DNA of 64,000 nt. Source: CAZUYC01 sp964624475 (GTDB taxonomy: Bacteria; Myxococcota_A; UBA9160; SMWR01). The translations under genes and the position numbers were made by a program. Of the stretch, positions 19,671 to 28,129 are shown in pieces. The notes beneath the pieces were generated by a model. That model was not told the DNA's origin. It did not search any database and saw only the letters and a list, made by a program, of their open reading frames with translations. Positions within the stretch are counted from its first letter, which is position 1. Each line of letters opens with the position of its first letter. The stretch spans positions 1 to 64,000 of the forward strand of contig CAZUYC010000096.1 in assembly GCA_964624475.1 (NCBI GenBank), written 5' to 3'.

Positions 19671-20648
19671 GTGCGCATCCTCTCGCGTCGCCTCCTCGCG
19701 AGCTATCTCGCGACTCTCGCGGCGTGCCTCTCGGGCGGGCTACTCGCCCTCGCGATCGTCGAAATGCTCGTGGATTTCGAAGCCGTCGTCGAGGGCGGCG
19801 GCCCGGCCCTGCTCGGGCTGCTCGCGCGCGTCCCCGGGCTCTGGCTGCGCGAAGCGCTGCCGCTGGCGTCCTTCGCGGCCGCCTTCCTGGCGGTCGCGCT
19901 TCCCGCCCGGCGCGGCGAGATGCTGGCGGTGTGCGCGGCCGGCATCCACCCGGCGCGCGCCACGCTCCCGATCCTCTGCTCCGCCCTGGCGGTCGGGGCG
20001 TCGGCCGGGTGGCTTCCCGAGCCGCCGAGCCCCCTCGCGGCGAGCCGCTTCGCGTCCGCCGATGCGGCCCGGGCCGGTGCCGCGGCGTGGGGCCGCGACG
20101 GCGACCGCGTCCTGCGCATCGGGCGGCTCGACCGGGCGGGCGACGGGCTGCGCGACCTGAGCCTCTTCGAGCTGGACGCCGCGTTCCGGCTGCGGCGCTG
20201 GATTCGCGCCGAGGAGGCGCGCGCGAGCCCAGCGGGCCTCGAGCTGCGCGCCGCGGAGATCCGCCGCTTCGATCCCGCGCGGCCCGGGGCCCCGCTGCAC
20301 GCCGAGATCGGGCCCGAGTGGCTGCCGGTAGCGTCTGCGCGCGCCCCCGACCGCACCCACGGCGCCGCTGCGGGCCCCTCCTCGTTCGCCGACTGGGCTG
20401 CCGCGCCGGCCGCGGCGCTCGCCCTGGCGCTCCTCGCCGTGCCGCTCGGCCTCGGGGTCCGCCCGGCGCGCAGCCTCGCCCCCCAGGCCCTCGCCGCCCT
20501 CGCCTGCGCGGCCGGCTTCCGCGGCGCGTGGCAGGCCGCCGCGTTCGGCGCCGAGCGAGCGGCGGGCGCCGCCGTCGTCGCGCCGTGGCTCGTGCTCGCG
20601 GCCTTCGCGGCCCTCGCGGCCGCGCTCTGGTCGCGCGCCCCGCGCTGA
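19671..20648 (+). CDS. LptF/LptG-like permease
   Basis: A 325-residue membrane protein beginning ILSRRLLASYLATL, the start typical of the YjgP/YjgQ family, with three membrane segments in the first 120 residues, a periplasmic part of about 110 residues and further helices at the C-terminus. LptF/G proteins pull lipopolysaccharide from the inner membrane with the LptB ATPase. It is somewhat short (usual 350-400), mainly in the periplasmic domain. The GTG start is set by the divergent ribF start 15 bp away. Only one such gene is seen and no LptB, so the exact role is uncertain. Confidence 0.7.
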   Translation: MRILSRRLLASYLATLAACLSGGLLALAIVEMLVDFEAVVEGGGPALLGLLARVPGLWLREALPLASFAAAFLAVALPARRGEMLAVCAAGIHPARATLPILCSALAVGASAGWLPEPPSPLAASRFASADAARAGAAAWGRDGDRVLRIGRLDRAGDGLRDLSLFELDAAFRLRRWIRAEEARASPAGLELRAAEIRRFDPARPGAPLHAEIGPEWLPVASARAPDRTHGAAAGPSSFADWAAAPAAALALALLAVPLGLGVRPARSLAPQALAALACAAGFRGAWQAAAFGAERAAGAAVVAPWLVLAAFAALAAALWSRAPR

Positions 20649-20652
20649 GAGG

Positions 20653-21540
20653 CTACTTCGCGCCCGGGGTCGCGCTCTCGAAGAAGCGGAAGAACTCCGC
20701 GTCCGGCGAGAGCACCAGGGTCGTTTTCTCGTCGATCGACTTGCGGTAGGCCTCGAGGCTGCGGTGGAACTCGTAGAACTCGAGGTCGGTGGAATAGGCC
20801 GCGGCGTAGATCCGCGCCGCCTCCGCGTCGCCTTCCCCGCGCGCGATCTCCGCATCGCGCTGCGCGTTCGCCACGATGATGCGGGCGTCGCGGTCGGCGT
20901 GGGCCCGGATGCGGCGGGCGCGCTCCTCGCCCTCGGCGCGGTTCTTGCGGCCGAGCCGCTCGCGCTCGGTGCTCATGCGGGCGTACACGCTCTCCTCGGT
21001 GCCCGGGGGCAGCTCGGTCCGGTTGATGCGCACGTCGGCCACGTCGATCCCGAACCCCTTCACCTTCGAGCGCGTCCGCTCGGTGATCTCGCCCATCACC
21101 AGCGCCCGTTGGTCGTCCAGGACCTGGTGCAGCGTGTGCCGCCCGATCACCTCGCGCACGCCGTCGCGCACGGCGCGATCCACGCCCTTCTCTGCCGCGA
21201 TCATGCCCGTGGGGAAAGTGCGCTTGAACAGGATCGGGTCCGCGATCCTCCAGATCGCGTAGTTGTCGACGCGCAGCTGCTCCCCGTCGCCTGTCTGGAC
21301 CGTGTCCGGCTCGGAGTCGAGATAGAGCCAGCGCCGGTCGAAGGTCTCGGCCGTCTCGAGCAGCGGCCAGCGCAGGGACGCACCGGGGCTCGTGACGCGC
21401 CGGGCCTGGGAGAGCAGGAGGATGATCTTCTGCTCGTCCTCGCGCGTGATCACGAGCGGGCCGAGCCCGACGTTGCCGGCGGCGACGAGCCCGACGAAGA
21501 GCCCCGCCAGCAGGGCCAGCCCGAGCAGGAGGCGCCTCAT
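20653..21540 (-). CDS. hflC: HflC, SPFH membrane protease modulator
   Basis: A 295-residue protein with one N-terminal membrane helix and a Band 7/SPFH domain. The motifs VITREDEQKIILLL, LRWPLLETAETFDRR and ERERLGRKNRAEGEE are typical of HflC. HflK and HflC form a large cage that confines FtsH. The ATG overlaps the hflK stop by four bases. It lies 4 bp from the convergent LptF/G-like gene. Confidence 0.93.
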   Translation of the reverse strand: MRRLLLGLALLAGLFVGLVAAGNVGLGPLVITREDEQKIILLLSQARRVTSPGASLRWPLLETAETFDRRWLYLDSEPDTVQTGDGEQLRVDNYAIWRIADPILFKRTFPTGMIAAEKGVDRAVRDGVREVIGRHTLHQVLDDQRALVMGEITERTRSKVKGFGIDVADVRINRTELPPGTEESVYARMSTERERLGRKNRAEGEERARRIRAHADRDARIIVANAQRDAEIARGEGDAEAARIYAAAYSTDLEFYEFHRSLEAYRKSIDEKTTLVLSPDAEFFRFFESATPGAK

Positions 21541-22520
21541 TGCGGGGTCTCCGGGCGCCGTCCGAGGGGCAGGTAGGGGAAGATCTGCGCCGCCCCCGGC
21601 TCCACGATCACCTTCTCGACCTTCGGCAGCACCTCCTCCATCGTCTCGAGATAGAGCCGCTTCTGCGTCACCTCCGGCGCCTTCCGGTACTCCGCCGCGA
21701 GCGCTCGGAAGCGCTCCGCGGCGCCCGTGGCCTGCGCGACCTTCGCCGCGCGGTAGGCCTCCGCCTGCGCCGTGGCCTCGGCCGCCTCCGCCCGCGCCTT
21801 GGGCAGCACCTCGTTGCGGTGCCCCTCGGCCTCGTTCACGAGCCGGCTCGCGTCCTGGTTCGCCGCCACCACGTCGCCGAAGGCAGCCCGCACCTCCGCC
21901 GGCGGCTGGACGTCCTGGAGCTGCACCTCCGACACCTCCACTCCGGCCCCATAGGAGTCGAGGATCTCCTGGAGCAGGCGCTCCGCCTCGGAGGTCACGA
22001 GCGCCTTCTTCTCGCGCAGCACCCCGTCCACCGTCGTGCGCCCCACGACCTCGCGCATCGCGGCCTGGGCCGAGTCCCGCACCACGGCAGGCGCATCCGC
22101 GATGCGGAAGCGCGCGTCGAAGGGATCCTTCACCGTGTACTGCACGGTGAAGCTCACGCGCACGATGTTGTTGTCGCGCGTCTGCATCGTGGCCTCGTGG
22201 AGATTCTCGACCGGGGTCTCGGGCGTCTCGGCCCCGCGGAAGCCGAAGTCCTCCGTGCGCAGCTCCGTCATGCTCACGACGTGCCGCGCGACGAGCGGCG
22301 GCGGGAGCCGCCAGTGGAAGCCGTCGCGCGTGATCGTCTCGTGGTAGCGGCCGACTAGCAGCAGCACCGCGGCCTCGCCGGGCTTGAGCGTGAAGGCGCC
22401 CTGCCACGCCCAGGCGCCGAGGCCCGCGAGCAGCCCCAGCCCGAAGAGCCCGTTGGCGAGCGTGCGCCGCACCGAGCGCCGGACGCGCTGCTCCGCCGTG
22501 AGCCGGGGGCCCTCGGCCAC
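21537..22520 (-). CDS. hflK: HflK, SPFH membrane protease modulator
   Basis: A 327-residue protein with a membrane helix at about 23-42 and an SPFH domain after it (motifs GFHWRLP, DNNIVRVSFTVQYTVKDP, QLQDVQPPAEVRAAF). The Gly/Pro-rich N-terminal region common in proteobacterial HflK is short here. It starts with GTG, 3 bp after the slipin stop. With HflC it forms the FtsH-associated complex. Confidence 0.92.
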   Translation of the reverse strand: MAEGPRLTAEQRVRRSVRRTLANGLFGLGLLAGLGAWAWQGAFTLKPGEAAVLLLVGRYHETITRDGFHWRLPPPLVARHVVSMTELRTEDFGFRGAETPETPVENLHEATMQTRDNNIVRVSFTVQYTVKDPFDARFRIADAPAVVRDSAQAAMREVVGRTTVDGVLREKKALVTSEAERLLQEILDSYGAGVEVSEVQLQDVQPPAEVRAAFGDVVAANQDASRLVNEAEGHRNEVLPKARAEAAEATAQAEAYRAAKVAQATGAAERFRALAAEYRKAPEVTQKRLYLETMEEVLPKVEKVIVEPGAAQIFPYLPLGRRPETPQ

Positions 22521-22523
22521 CCG

Positions 22524-23303
22524 CTACCCGCGCACGGCTGGCGGCGCTCCGCTGGCGCCGCCGCGGGCGCGCTCGTAGAACGGGCGCAGGATGTCGATCG
22601 GCACCGGGAAGATCAGCGTCGAGTTCTTCTCCGTCGCGATCTCGGCCAGCGTCTGGAGGTAGCGCAGCTGGAGCGCCGACTCCTCGGACTGGAGAATCCG
22701 CGCCGCCTCGGCCAGGCGCTGCGCCGCCTGGGCCTCGCCCTCGGCGTGGATCACCTTCGCGCGCTTCTCGCGCTCGGCCTCGGCCTGCTTCGCCATCGCC
22801 CGCTGCATCTCCTGGGGCAGGTCGATCTGCTTCACCTCCACCGCTCGTACCTTGACGCCCCAGGGCTCGGTCTGGTTGTCGATGATCTCCTGGAGCTTCT
22901 GGTTCACCCGCTCGCGCTCCGCGAGCAGATCGTCGAGCTCGGCCTGGCCGCAGACGCTGCGCAGCGTCGTCTGCGCCATCTGGGAGGTGCCGTAGAGGTA
23001 GTTCTCGACCTGGATCACGGCCTTCTCGGGGTGGAGCACCCGGAAGTAGAGCACGGCGTTGACCTTGAGCGAGACGTTGTCGCGCGTGATCACCTCCTGC
23101 GGCGGGATGTCCATCACGATCTCGCGCAGGCTGATGCGGACCATGCGGTCCACGCCCGGAATGATCCACTTGAGCCCGGCGTCCTTCACGCCGGCGAAGC
23201 GGCCGAGCCGGAACACGACCCCCCGCTCGTACTCGGTGATGACGCGGAACCCGATCAGGAGCAGGACGGCCGCGATACCGACCGCCACGAGGGCGAAGCT
23301 CAT
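22524..23303 (-). CDS. Slipin (stomatin-like SPFH protein)
   Basis: A 259-residue stomatin homologue with an N-terminal membrane helix (about 4-20), then EYERGVVFRLGRF, the SPFH domain and a C-terminal coiled coil. It is next to nfeD, matching the conserved slipin-NfeD partnership in which the NfeD protease cleaves or docks on the slipin. It is the third SPFH gene in a row with hflK and hflC. The ATG is followed by a clear hydrophobic anchor. Confidence 0.9.
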   Translation of the reverse strand: MSFALVAVGIAAVLLLIGFRVITEYERGVVFRLGRFAGVKDAGLKWIIPGVDRMVRISLREIVMDIPPQEVITRDNVSLKVNAVLYFRVLHPEKAVIQVENYLYGTSQMAQTTLRSVCGQAELDDLLAERERVNQKLQEIIDNQTEPWGVKVRAVEVKQIDLPQEMQRAMAKQAEAEREKRAKVIHAEGEAQAAQRLAEAARILQSEESALQLRYLQTLAEIATEKNSTLIFPVPIDILRPFYERARGGASGAPPAVRG

Positions 23304-23331
23304 CGATCCCTCCCCATTTTTGAAGCAACCC

Positions 23332-24648
23332 TCAGCGCTCGGAAGCCGCGCGTCGCACGCGCAGGCGCATACCCTCGACGGCGAGCACCTCCACCTCGAC
23401 GCCTTCCGGCACTTCCTCGCCGGCGCGCGCCGACCAGTACTCGCCGCGCACGAAGACGCGGCCCTCGGGCGCGAGCGGCGTGGCCGCGCGCCCGACGAGG
23501 CCGATCAGCTCGGCCACGCCCGCAGTCTGCGGCCGCCGGAGCGTGCGCCCGATCGCGAAGACGACCACGCCGCCGAAGATCGCGAATCCCGCCACGATCG
23601 GCACCAGCACGGACCAGAACGAGAGCTCGAGGTCGCCGACCTCGGGCACCTCGAAGAGCATCGAGCCGCCGAGCAGGAAGCAGCCGATCCCGAGCGCGAA
23701 GAGGATCCCGTACGACATGAAGAAGAGTTCGGCCACGACGAGGCCGAGGCCCGCGGCCACCAGCAGGAGCCCCACCCAGGAGAAGGGCAGGATCTGGAAG
23801 GCGATCGCCGCGAGCACCAGACAGATCCCGCCGACGATCCCGGGCAGCAGCAGCCCCGGCTGGTTGAACTCGATGTAGAGGCCGAGCAGACCCGCCATCA
23901 CCAGCAGCACCGCCACATCCGGGCTCGCGAGCTTGTCGAAGAGCCGCTCGAGCAGCGTCATCTCGATCTCGCGCACCTCGGCTTCGGCCAGCTCGAGCTT
24001 CACGGGCCGACCGGCCACCTCGACCTCGCGGCCCTCGACCTCGCGCAGCAGCGTCTCGCGGTCGGGAGCCACCAGGTCGATCACGCCGAGGCGGAGCGCC
24101 TCGTCCTGCGCGACCGCCTCGGACTCGCGCACGGCCTTGACCGCCCACTCGACGTTGCGCTTGCGCTCGCGCGCGATCGACTCGATGAACGCCATCGTGA
24201 ACTTCTCGGCCTTCTCCGCCGCGACGTCGGTGCGCTCGTTCTCCTCGTCGCGCTCGCCCCCGCCGCCGCCCGCGCTGATCGGGGACGCCGCGCCGATGCT
24301 CGTCCCGGGCGCCATCGCGGCCACGTGGCCGGCCAGCGTGATGAAGGTCCCCGCCGACGCCGCCCACGCCCCGCGCGGCGACACGTAGACGATGACCGGC
24401 ACCTCGGCGTTCAGGATGGCCTGGATGATGTCCTTCGTGGACGAGAGCAGGCCCCCCGGCGTGTCGAGCTCGAGGACCAGCGCCGCGGCTCCCTCGCTCT
24501 CGCTCCGGGCGATCGCGTGCTGCACGTAGTCGGAGCTCGCCGGGTTGATCGAGCCCGCAACCCGGGCGACGTTCACGTGCCGCGCGTCCGCCCGCCCCGC
24601 GGCGAGGAGGGCTGCGCCGAGGAGCAGCACGGCACGCGCCCGGCTCAC
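23332..24648 (-). CDS. NfeD-type membrane serine protease (NfeD1b)
   Basis: A 438-residue protein. Residues 1-22 form a signal peptide; a ClpP-class protease domain spans about 25-240, with a candidate serine in GAWAASAGT and a lysine further on; four or five membrane helices lie at about 255-380; and an OB-fold NfeD domain ends it (RVFVRGEYWSARAGE). The GTG start overlaps the coaBC stop. It precedes the slipin gene, its usual partner, and they probably form a membrane quality-control unit. Confidence 0.92.
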   Translation of the reverse strand: MSRARAVLLLGAALLAAGRADARHVNVARVAGSINPASSDYVQHAIARSESEGAAALVLELDTPGGLLSSTKDIIQAILNAEVPVIVYVSPRGAWAASAGTFITLAGHVAAMAPGTSIGAASPISAGGGGGERDEENERTDVAAEKAEKFTMAFIESIARERKRNVEWAVKAVRESEAVAQDEALRLGVIDLVAPDRETLLREVEGREVEVAGRPVKLELAEAEVREIEMTLLERLFDKLASPDVAVLLVMAGLLGLYIEFNQPGLLLPGIVGGICLVLAAIAFQILPFSWVGLLLVAAGLGLVVAELFFMSYGILFALGIGCFLLGGSMLFEVPEVGDLELSFWSVLVPIVAGFAIFGGVVVFAIGRTLRRPQTAGVAELIGLVGRAATPLAPEGRVFVRGEYWSARAGEEVPEGVEVEVLAVEGMRLRVRRAASER

Positions 24649-25874
24649 CGCCCGCCCCCGCGAACCTTCTCCACGCGGTCGAGCAGCTCCGCCGCGACCC
24701 GGGCCTTCGGGAGCCGCGGCAGCTCCTCGACCTCGCCGCCGGGCCAGACGAAGACCACGGCGTTCTCGTCGGCGTCGAAGCCCGTGCCGGCGCGCGAGAC
24801 GTCGTTGGCGACCAGCAGGTCGCAGCCCTTGCGGGCGAGCTTGCGGCGCGCGCTCTCCACCGGGTCGCCGCTCTCGGCGGCGAAGCCGACCACGGTGCGC
24901 GAGCCCTTGCGGCGGCACAGCTCGGCGAGGATGTCCGGGTTGCGCGCCAGCTCGAGCGTGATCCCCGCGTCGGCAGGCAGATCCTCCTTGCGGAGCTTGC
25001 CGGCGGCGGGCGCCGCGGGGCGAAAGTCGGCGACCGCCGCGGCCATGACGACGATCGTCGCGCGCTCGAGCTCGGCGAGGACGGCGTCGCGCATCTCGAG
25101 CGCGCTCCCGACGTCCACGCGCCGGACCCCGACCGGCGTCGCGAGCGCACAGGGCGCCGCCACGAGCACCACCTCCGCGCCGCGCCGCGCCGCCTCGTCC
25201 GCCACCGCGAAGCCCATCTTCCCCGAGGAGCGGTTGCCGAGGTAGCGCACGGCGTCGACCGCCTCACGCGTGCCTCCGGCCGTCGCGAGCACCACCTCGC
25301 CGGCGAGGCTCTTCGGGCCGAGCAGCCACGCGGCCGTGGCCGCGATCGCCGCGGGCTCGGCCATGCGCCCCTCCCCTTCCCAGCCGCAGGCGAGCTCGCC
25401 CGACTCGGGTCCGACGAAGTGCGCGCCGCGGCTGCGCAGCGTCGCGGCGTTGGCCTGCGTGGCCGGGTGGCGCCACATGTTCACGTTCATCGCGGGGGCC
25501 AGGAGCCTCGGGGCCCGCGTCGCGAGGCCGATCGCCGAGGGGAGGTCGTCGGCGAGCCCGTGGGCCAGCTTCGCGAGGGCGTGCGCGGTCGCCGGCGCCC
25601 ACACGACGAGCTCCGCCCAGTCGGCGAGCGCGATGTGATCGATCTCCCCCTCCTCGGCCGGATCGAGGAGCTGGGTGCGCACGGTCTCGCCCGAGAGCGT
25701 CTGGAGCACGAGCGGCGCGACGAAGCGCGTCGCCTCGGGCGTCAGGATGCAGCGCACCACGTGGCCCGCGCGCCGCAGCGCCCGCACCAGCTCGGGGACC
25801 TTGTAGGCCGCGATGCCGCCGGTGACCGCGAGCAGAATCCGCCGCTCCGGCGTCGGGAGCCTCACGAGAGACAC
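24645..25874 (-). CDS. coaBC: CoaBC, phosphopantothenoylcysteine synthetase/decarboxylase
   Basis: A 409-residue bifunctional flavoprotein. The N-terminal CoaC half has the PAMNVNMW and ACGWEGEGRM motifs; the C-terminal CoaB half starts near 190 with GGTREAVDAVRYLGNRSSGKMG and has AAAVADFRP. It makes 4'-phosphopantetheine from 4'-phosphopantothenate and cysteine. coaD lies 90 bp upstream and a type III coaX occurs at 54 kb. The GTG start is weakly supported. Confidence 0.95.
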   Translation of the reverse strand: MSLVRLPTPERRILLAVTGGIAAYKVPELVRALRRAGHVVRCILTPEATRFVAPLVLQTLSGETVRTQLLDPAEEGEIDHIALADWAELVVWAPATAHALAKLAHGLADDLPSAIGLATRAPRLLAPAMNVNMWRHPATQANAATLRSRGAHFVGPESGELACGWEGEGRMAEPAAIAATAAWLLGPKSLAGEVVLATAGGTREAVDAVRYLGNRSSGKMGFAVADEAARRGAEVVLVAAPCALATPVGVRRVDVGSALEMRDAVLAELERATIVVMAAAVADFRPAAPAAGKLRKEDLPADAGITLELARNPDILAELCRRKGSRTVVGFAAESGDPVESARRKLARKGCDLLVANDVSRAGTGFDADENAVVFVWPGGEVEELPRLPKARVAAELLDRVEKVRGGGR

Positions 25875-25920
25875 CTCGTTGCCGGCGAGCTTACCCGGAT
25901 CTCCCCGGGCACGCCAAGGC

Positions 25921-25945
25921 AGAGTCCGTCGCGGCGGCGGACTCT
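25921..25945. terminator. Hairpin between coaD and coaBC
   Basis: AGAGTCCG and CGGACTCT form an exact 8-bp stem with a 9-base loop in the 90-bp gap between coaD and coaBC. No T run follows. It may partly terminate or process the transcript. Confidence 0.35.
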
Positions 25946-25964
25946 CGGGCCGGCCTGCTAGCAG

Positions 25965-26468
25965 CTAGCCTCGGCCGAGCTTCTCGCGCAGGCGCTTTGC
26001 CACCACGGGCGGTACGAACTCGGCGACGTCGCGCCCGAGCCGCACCAGCTCCTTCAGGCGAGACGAGCTCACGTAGAGGTACTGCTGGCTGGCCATCAGG
26101 AAGACCGTCTCGATCTCCGGGAAGAGGTGCTTGTTCATGAGTGCCATCTCGAACTCGTACTCGAAGTCCGACATCGCGCGTACGCCGCGGATCACCACCT
26201 CCGCACCGATCTCGCGCGCGAAGTCGACGGTCAGGCCGGCGAACGACGTGATCCGGATGCCGGGCTCGCTGCCGACCACGGTCTCGAGCATCGCGATCCG
26301 CTCTGCCAGCGTGAAGGTCGTCTCCTTCTCGGGGTGGATCGCGATCGCCACCACCAGCTCGTCGAAGACGCGCAGCGAGCGCTGGACGATGTCGAGGTGC
26401 CCGTTGGTCAGCGGATCGAAGCTCGCGGGGAAGAGCGCGACCGTGGGCGCTCCGCGTGTCCGGCTCAT
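25965..26468 (-). CDS. coaD: CoaD, pantetheine-phosphate adenylyltransferase
   Basis: A 167-residue nucleotidyltransferase with the TNGH motif in FPASFDPLTNGHLDIV and the YVSSSRLKEL motif near the C-terminus. It adds AMP to 4'-phosphopantetheine to give dephospho-CoA. The ATG overlaps the rsmD stop by four bases; the rsmD-coaD pairing is common in bacteria. Length is normal. Confidence 0.96.
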   Translation of the reverse strand: MSRTRGAPTVALFPASFDPLTNGHLDIVQRSLRVFDELVVAIAIHPEKETTFTLAERIAMLETVVGSEPGIRITSFAGLTVDFAREIGAEVVIRGVRAMSDFEYEFEMALMNKHLFPEIETVFLMASQQYLYVSSSRLKELVRLGRDVAEFVPPVVAKRLREKLGRG

Positions 26469-27037
26469 CCGCGGGTGGACCTCCTCTCGGCGGACGCCCC
26501 CGCGCGGCGGAAGCGCGTGATCAGCGTGTCGCCGTAGCGCCGCTCGTCGAGCCGCAAGAGCCCCTCCACTTCCGGGGGCGGGCGGCGCCGGCTGCTCTCC
26601 ACCACGACCATAGCCCCCTCCGGGAGGAGTTCCGAGCGGGCGAGCGTCGCGAGCGCCCGCGCGGCCTCGCCCGAGGCATAGGGAGGGTCGAGGAGCGCGA
26701 GGTCGAAGCGCCGCCCGTCCCGGGCGAGGCGGCCGAGGGCGAGGACCGCATCGGCGGTCACGACCTCCGCCCGCGACGCGAGCCCGAGCGCGGCCAGGTT
26801 TTCGCGCAGGACCGCGGCGCAGCCCCGCGTGCCCTCGACGAAGACCGCGCTCGCCGCCCCGCGGGAAAGCGCCTCGATGCCGAGCGCGCCGCTTCCCGCG
26901 TAGAGATCGAGCACCGCGGCGCCCTCCGGGTCGATCCGCGCGAAGAGCGCCTCCCGAACGCGGTCCGCGGTCGGCCGGGCGCCCGCGCGGGGCGCGCGCA
27001 ACCGGCGTCCCGCGAGGCTCCCGCCGGTGACGCGCAT
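26465..27037 (-). CDS. rsmD: RsmD, 16S rRNA guanine-966 N2-methyltransferase
   Basis: A 190-residue methyltransferase beginning MRVTGGSLAGRRLRAP, with SAM motif LDLYAGSGALGIEALSRGA and catalytic DPPY. The ATG at 27037 has GGAGGGAGGAG just upstream; a longer frame reaches 27226 but would cross the promoter of the divergent HTH gene. It is followed directly by coaD. Confidence 0.95.
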   Translation of the reverse strand: MRVTGGSLAGRRLRAPRAGARPTADRVREALFARIDPEGAAVLDLYAGSGALGIEALSRGAASAVFVEGTRGCAAVLRENLAALGLASRAEVVTADAVLALGRLARDGRRFDLALLDPPYASGEAARALATLARSELLPEGAMVVVESSRRRPPPEVEGLLRLDERRYGDTLITRFRRAGASAERRSTRG

Positions 27038-27100
27038 CACTCCTCCCTCCTCCCGCGCCCGACGCGGAGATGCGCCGGCCGCCCGCGAGGATCTTGCGCC

Positions 27101-27129
27101 TTGCTGAACCCGACGGCACCCCGTAGAAT
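27101..27129 (+). promoter_or_regulatory. Sigma-70-type promoter for the HTH gene
   Basis: TTGCTG (-35) and TAGAAT (-10) are separated by exactly 17 bases, about 70 bp before the HTH ATG at 27198. It lies in the 160-bp gap between the divergent rsmD and HTH genes. The -10 matches five of six consensus bases. Confidence 0.5.
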
Positions 27130-27197
27130 GCGCACCTCTCCGGGTACGCCGGTCGGTTTCGTCACCCGAGATTGTGTAGGGAAGGAGAACCCATCCG

Positions 27198-27437
27198 ATG
27201 GCCTCGGCTGCCGTGGAACGAACCAAGCGGAAGCTGGCGGAACGGATCGCGCAGGTGCGCGGCGACCGCTCCCAGCGCCAATTCGCACGCGACCTCGGCG
27301 TGTTCCAGCAGAACGTGAACCGCTACGAGAGCGGGACGACCCCTCACACCGACTTCCTGATCACGCTCGCGATCAAGGAGAACGTCTCCGTCGACTGGCT
27401 GCTGCTCGGCAAGGGCAAGATGCGCCGCGGCCGCTGA
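27198..27437 (+). CDS. Xre-type helix-turn-helix regulator
   Basis: A 79-residue DNA-binding protein with a Cro/C1-type HTH in residues about 12-65 (QRQFARDLGVFQQNVNRYESG). AAGGAG lies just before the ATG. It is a stand-alone domain with no toxin or phage gene nearby, so a phage-like repressor or an antitoxin without partner are both possible. A hairpin and a copy of the dispersed repeat follow its stop codon. Confidence 0.85.
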   Translation: MASAAVERTKRKLAERIAQVRGDRSQRQFARDLGVFQQNVNRYESGTTPHTDFLITLAIKENVSVDWLLLGKGKMRRGR

Positions 27438-27442
27438 TCGAT

Positions 27443-27536
27443 CCCCAGCGGGCTGGCGGTCGGCGAGGAGCCGACCGCCCGGCACTCCGCTCGCCTGCGG
27501 CTCGCTGCGCGCGCTTCGCGCTTGCCCCAGCGGGCT
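27443..27536. repeat. GC-rich repeat copy with 12-bp direct repeats and a perfect hairpin
   Basis: CCCCAGCGGGCT occurs at 27443-27454 and again at 27525-27536, flanking about 70 bp. Inside is a perfect 10-bp stem GGCGGTCGGC/GCCGACCGCC with loop GAGGA (27455-27479), then the family core CTCCGCTCGCCTGCGGCTCG and a short GCGCGCTTCGCGC palindrome. The layout resembles a small inserted element with target duplication. The hairpin could also terminate the HTH gene. The rest of this 356-bp gap, to 27793, contains nothing else recognised. Confidence 0.8.
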
Positions 27537-27793
27537 TCGCCTGCCGTCGGAGCCGGTTCGGACGAAATCCGCGGCCGGCTCCGACACCTTCCTGCTCCCT
27601 CCCGGCACCCAAAAAAGGGAAACGGACTACATCCCCTCCGCGCGGGAGCCCCGTCCCGCCGTCGCGCACGAGCCCCGCAAGCCCACGGCCAAATCCTCGT
27701 CTCGCCAGCGGATCCCCGCGGCATCGGCCGCGGGGCACGCTTCTTGCTCTGCCCTCCTCCCGACCATGGGATGGGGAGCTGCGAAGGCGAGGA

Positions 27794-28129
27794 TTGCTGC
27801 ACCTGTTGGCGCTGCTCACGCTCCTGCTCACTGCCGCGGATCACTGGACGACCTACCTCTGCCTCCAGGCGCCGGTCCCCGGGTTCGAGGTCAGCGAGGC
27901 GAATCCCATCGCGCTGTGGCTGTTCGAAGCGATGGGCCTCGTCCCGGGGATCCTGCTCGACACCGCCGTCACGTTGGCGGCGGTGGGCTTCCTGGTGTCG
28001 ACCGCCCTCGTCCCGGGCCCCGCCAAGAGGACCTTCCTCCTGGTGGTAATCGCGTGGACGGGGTATGCGGTGGTGAACAACCTCCAGGCCATGGTCGCGA
28101 TGGGGCTCTCGCCGATGGGGCCGGCGTGA
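27794..28129 (+). CDS. Small membrane protein, DUF5658-like
   Basis: About 111 residues with three or four membrane helices. The pattern ADHWTTYLCL..G.EVSEANPIALWLF resembles DUF5658-type proteins, which have a D..TT motif and an EANP motif. The function of that family is unknown. The start is uncertain: the frame has no ATG or GTG nearby, and the TTG at 27794 (preceded by GGCGAGGA) fits best. Its stop overlaps the ATG of the lytic transglycosylase gene (TGATG), so they are probably co-translated. Confidence 0.6.
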   Translation: MLHLLALLTLLLTAADHWTTYLCLQAPVPGFEVSEANPIALWLFEAMGLVPGILLDTAVTLAAVGFLVSTALVPGPAKRTFLLVVIAWTGYAVVNNLQAMVAMGLSPMGPA

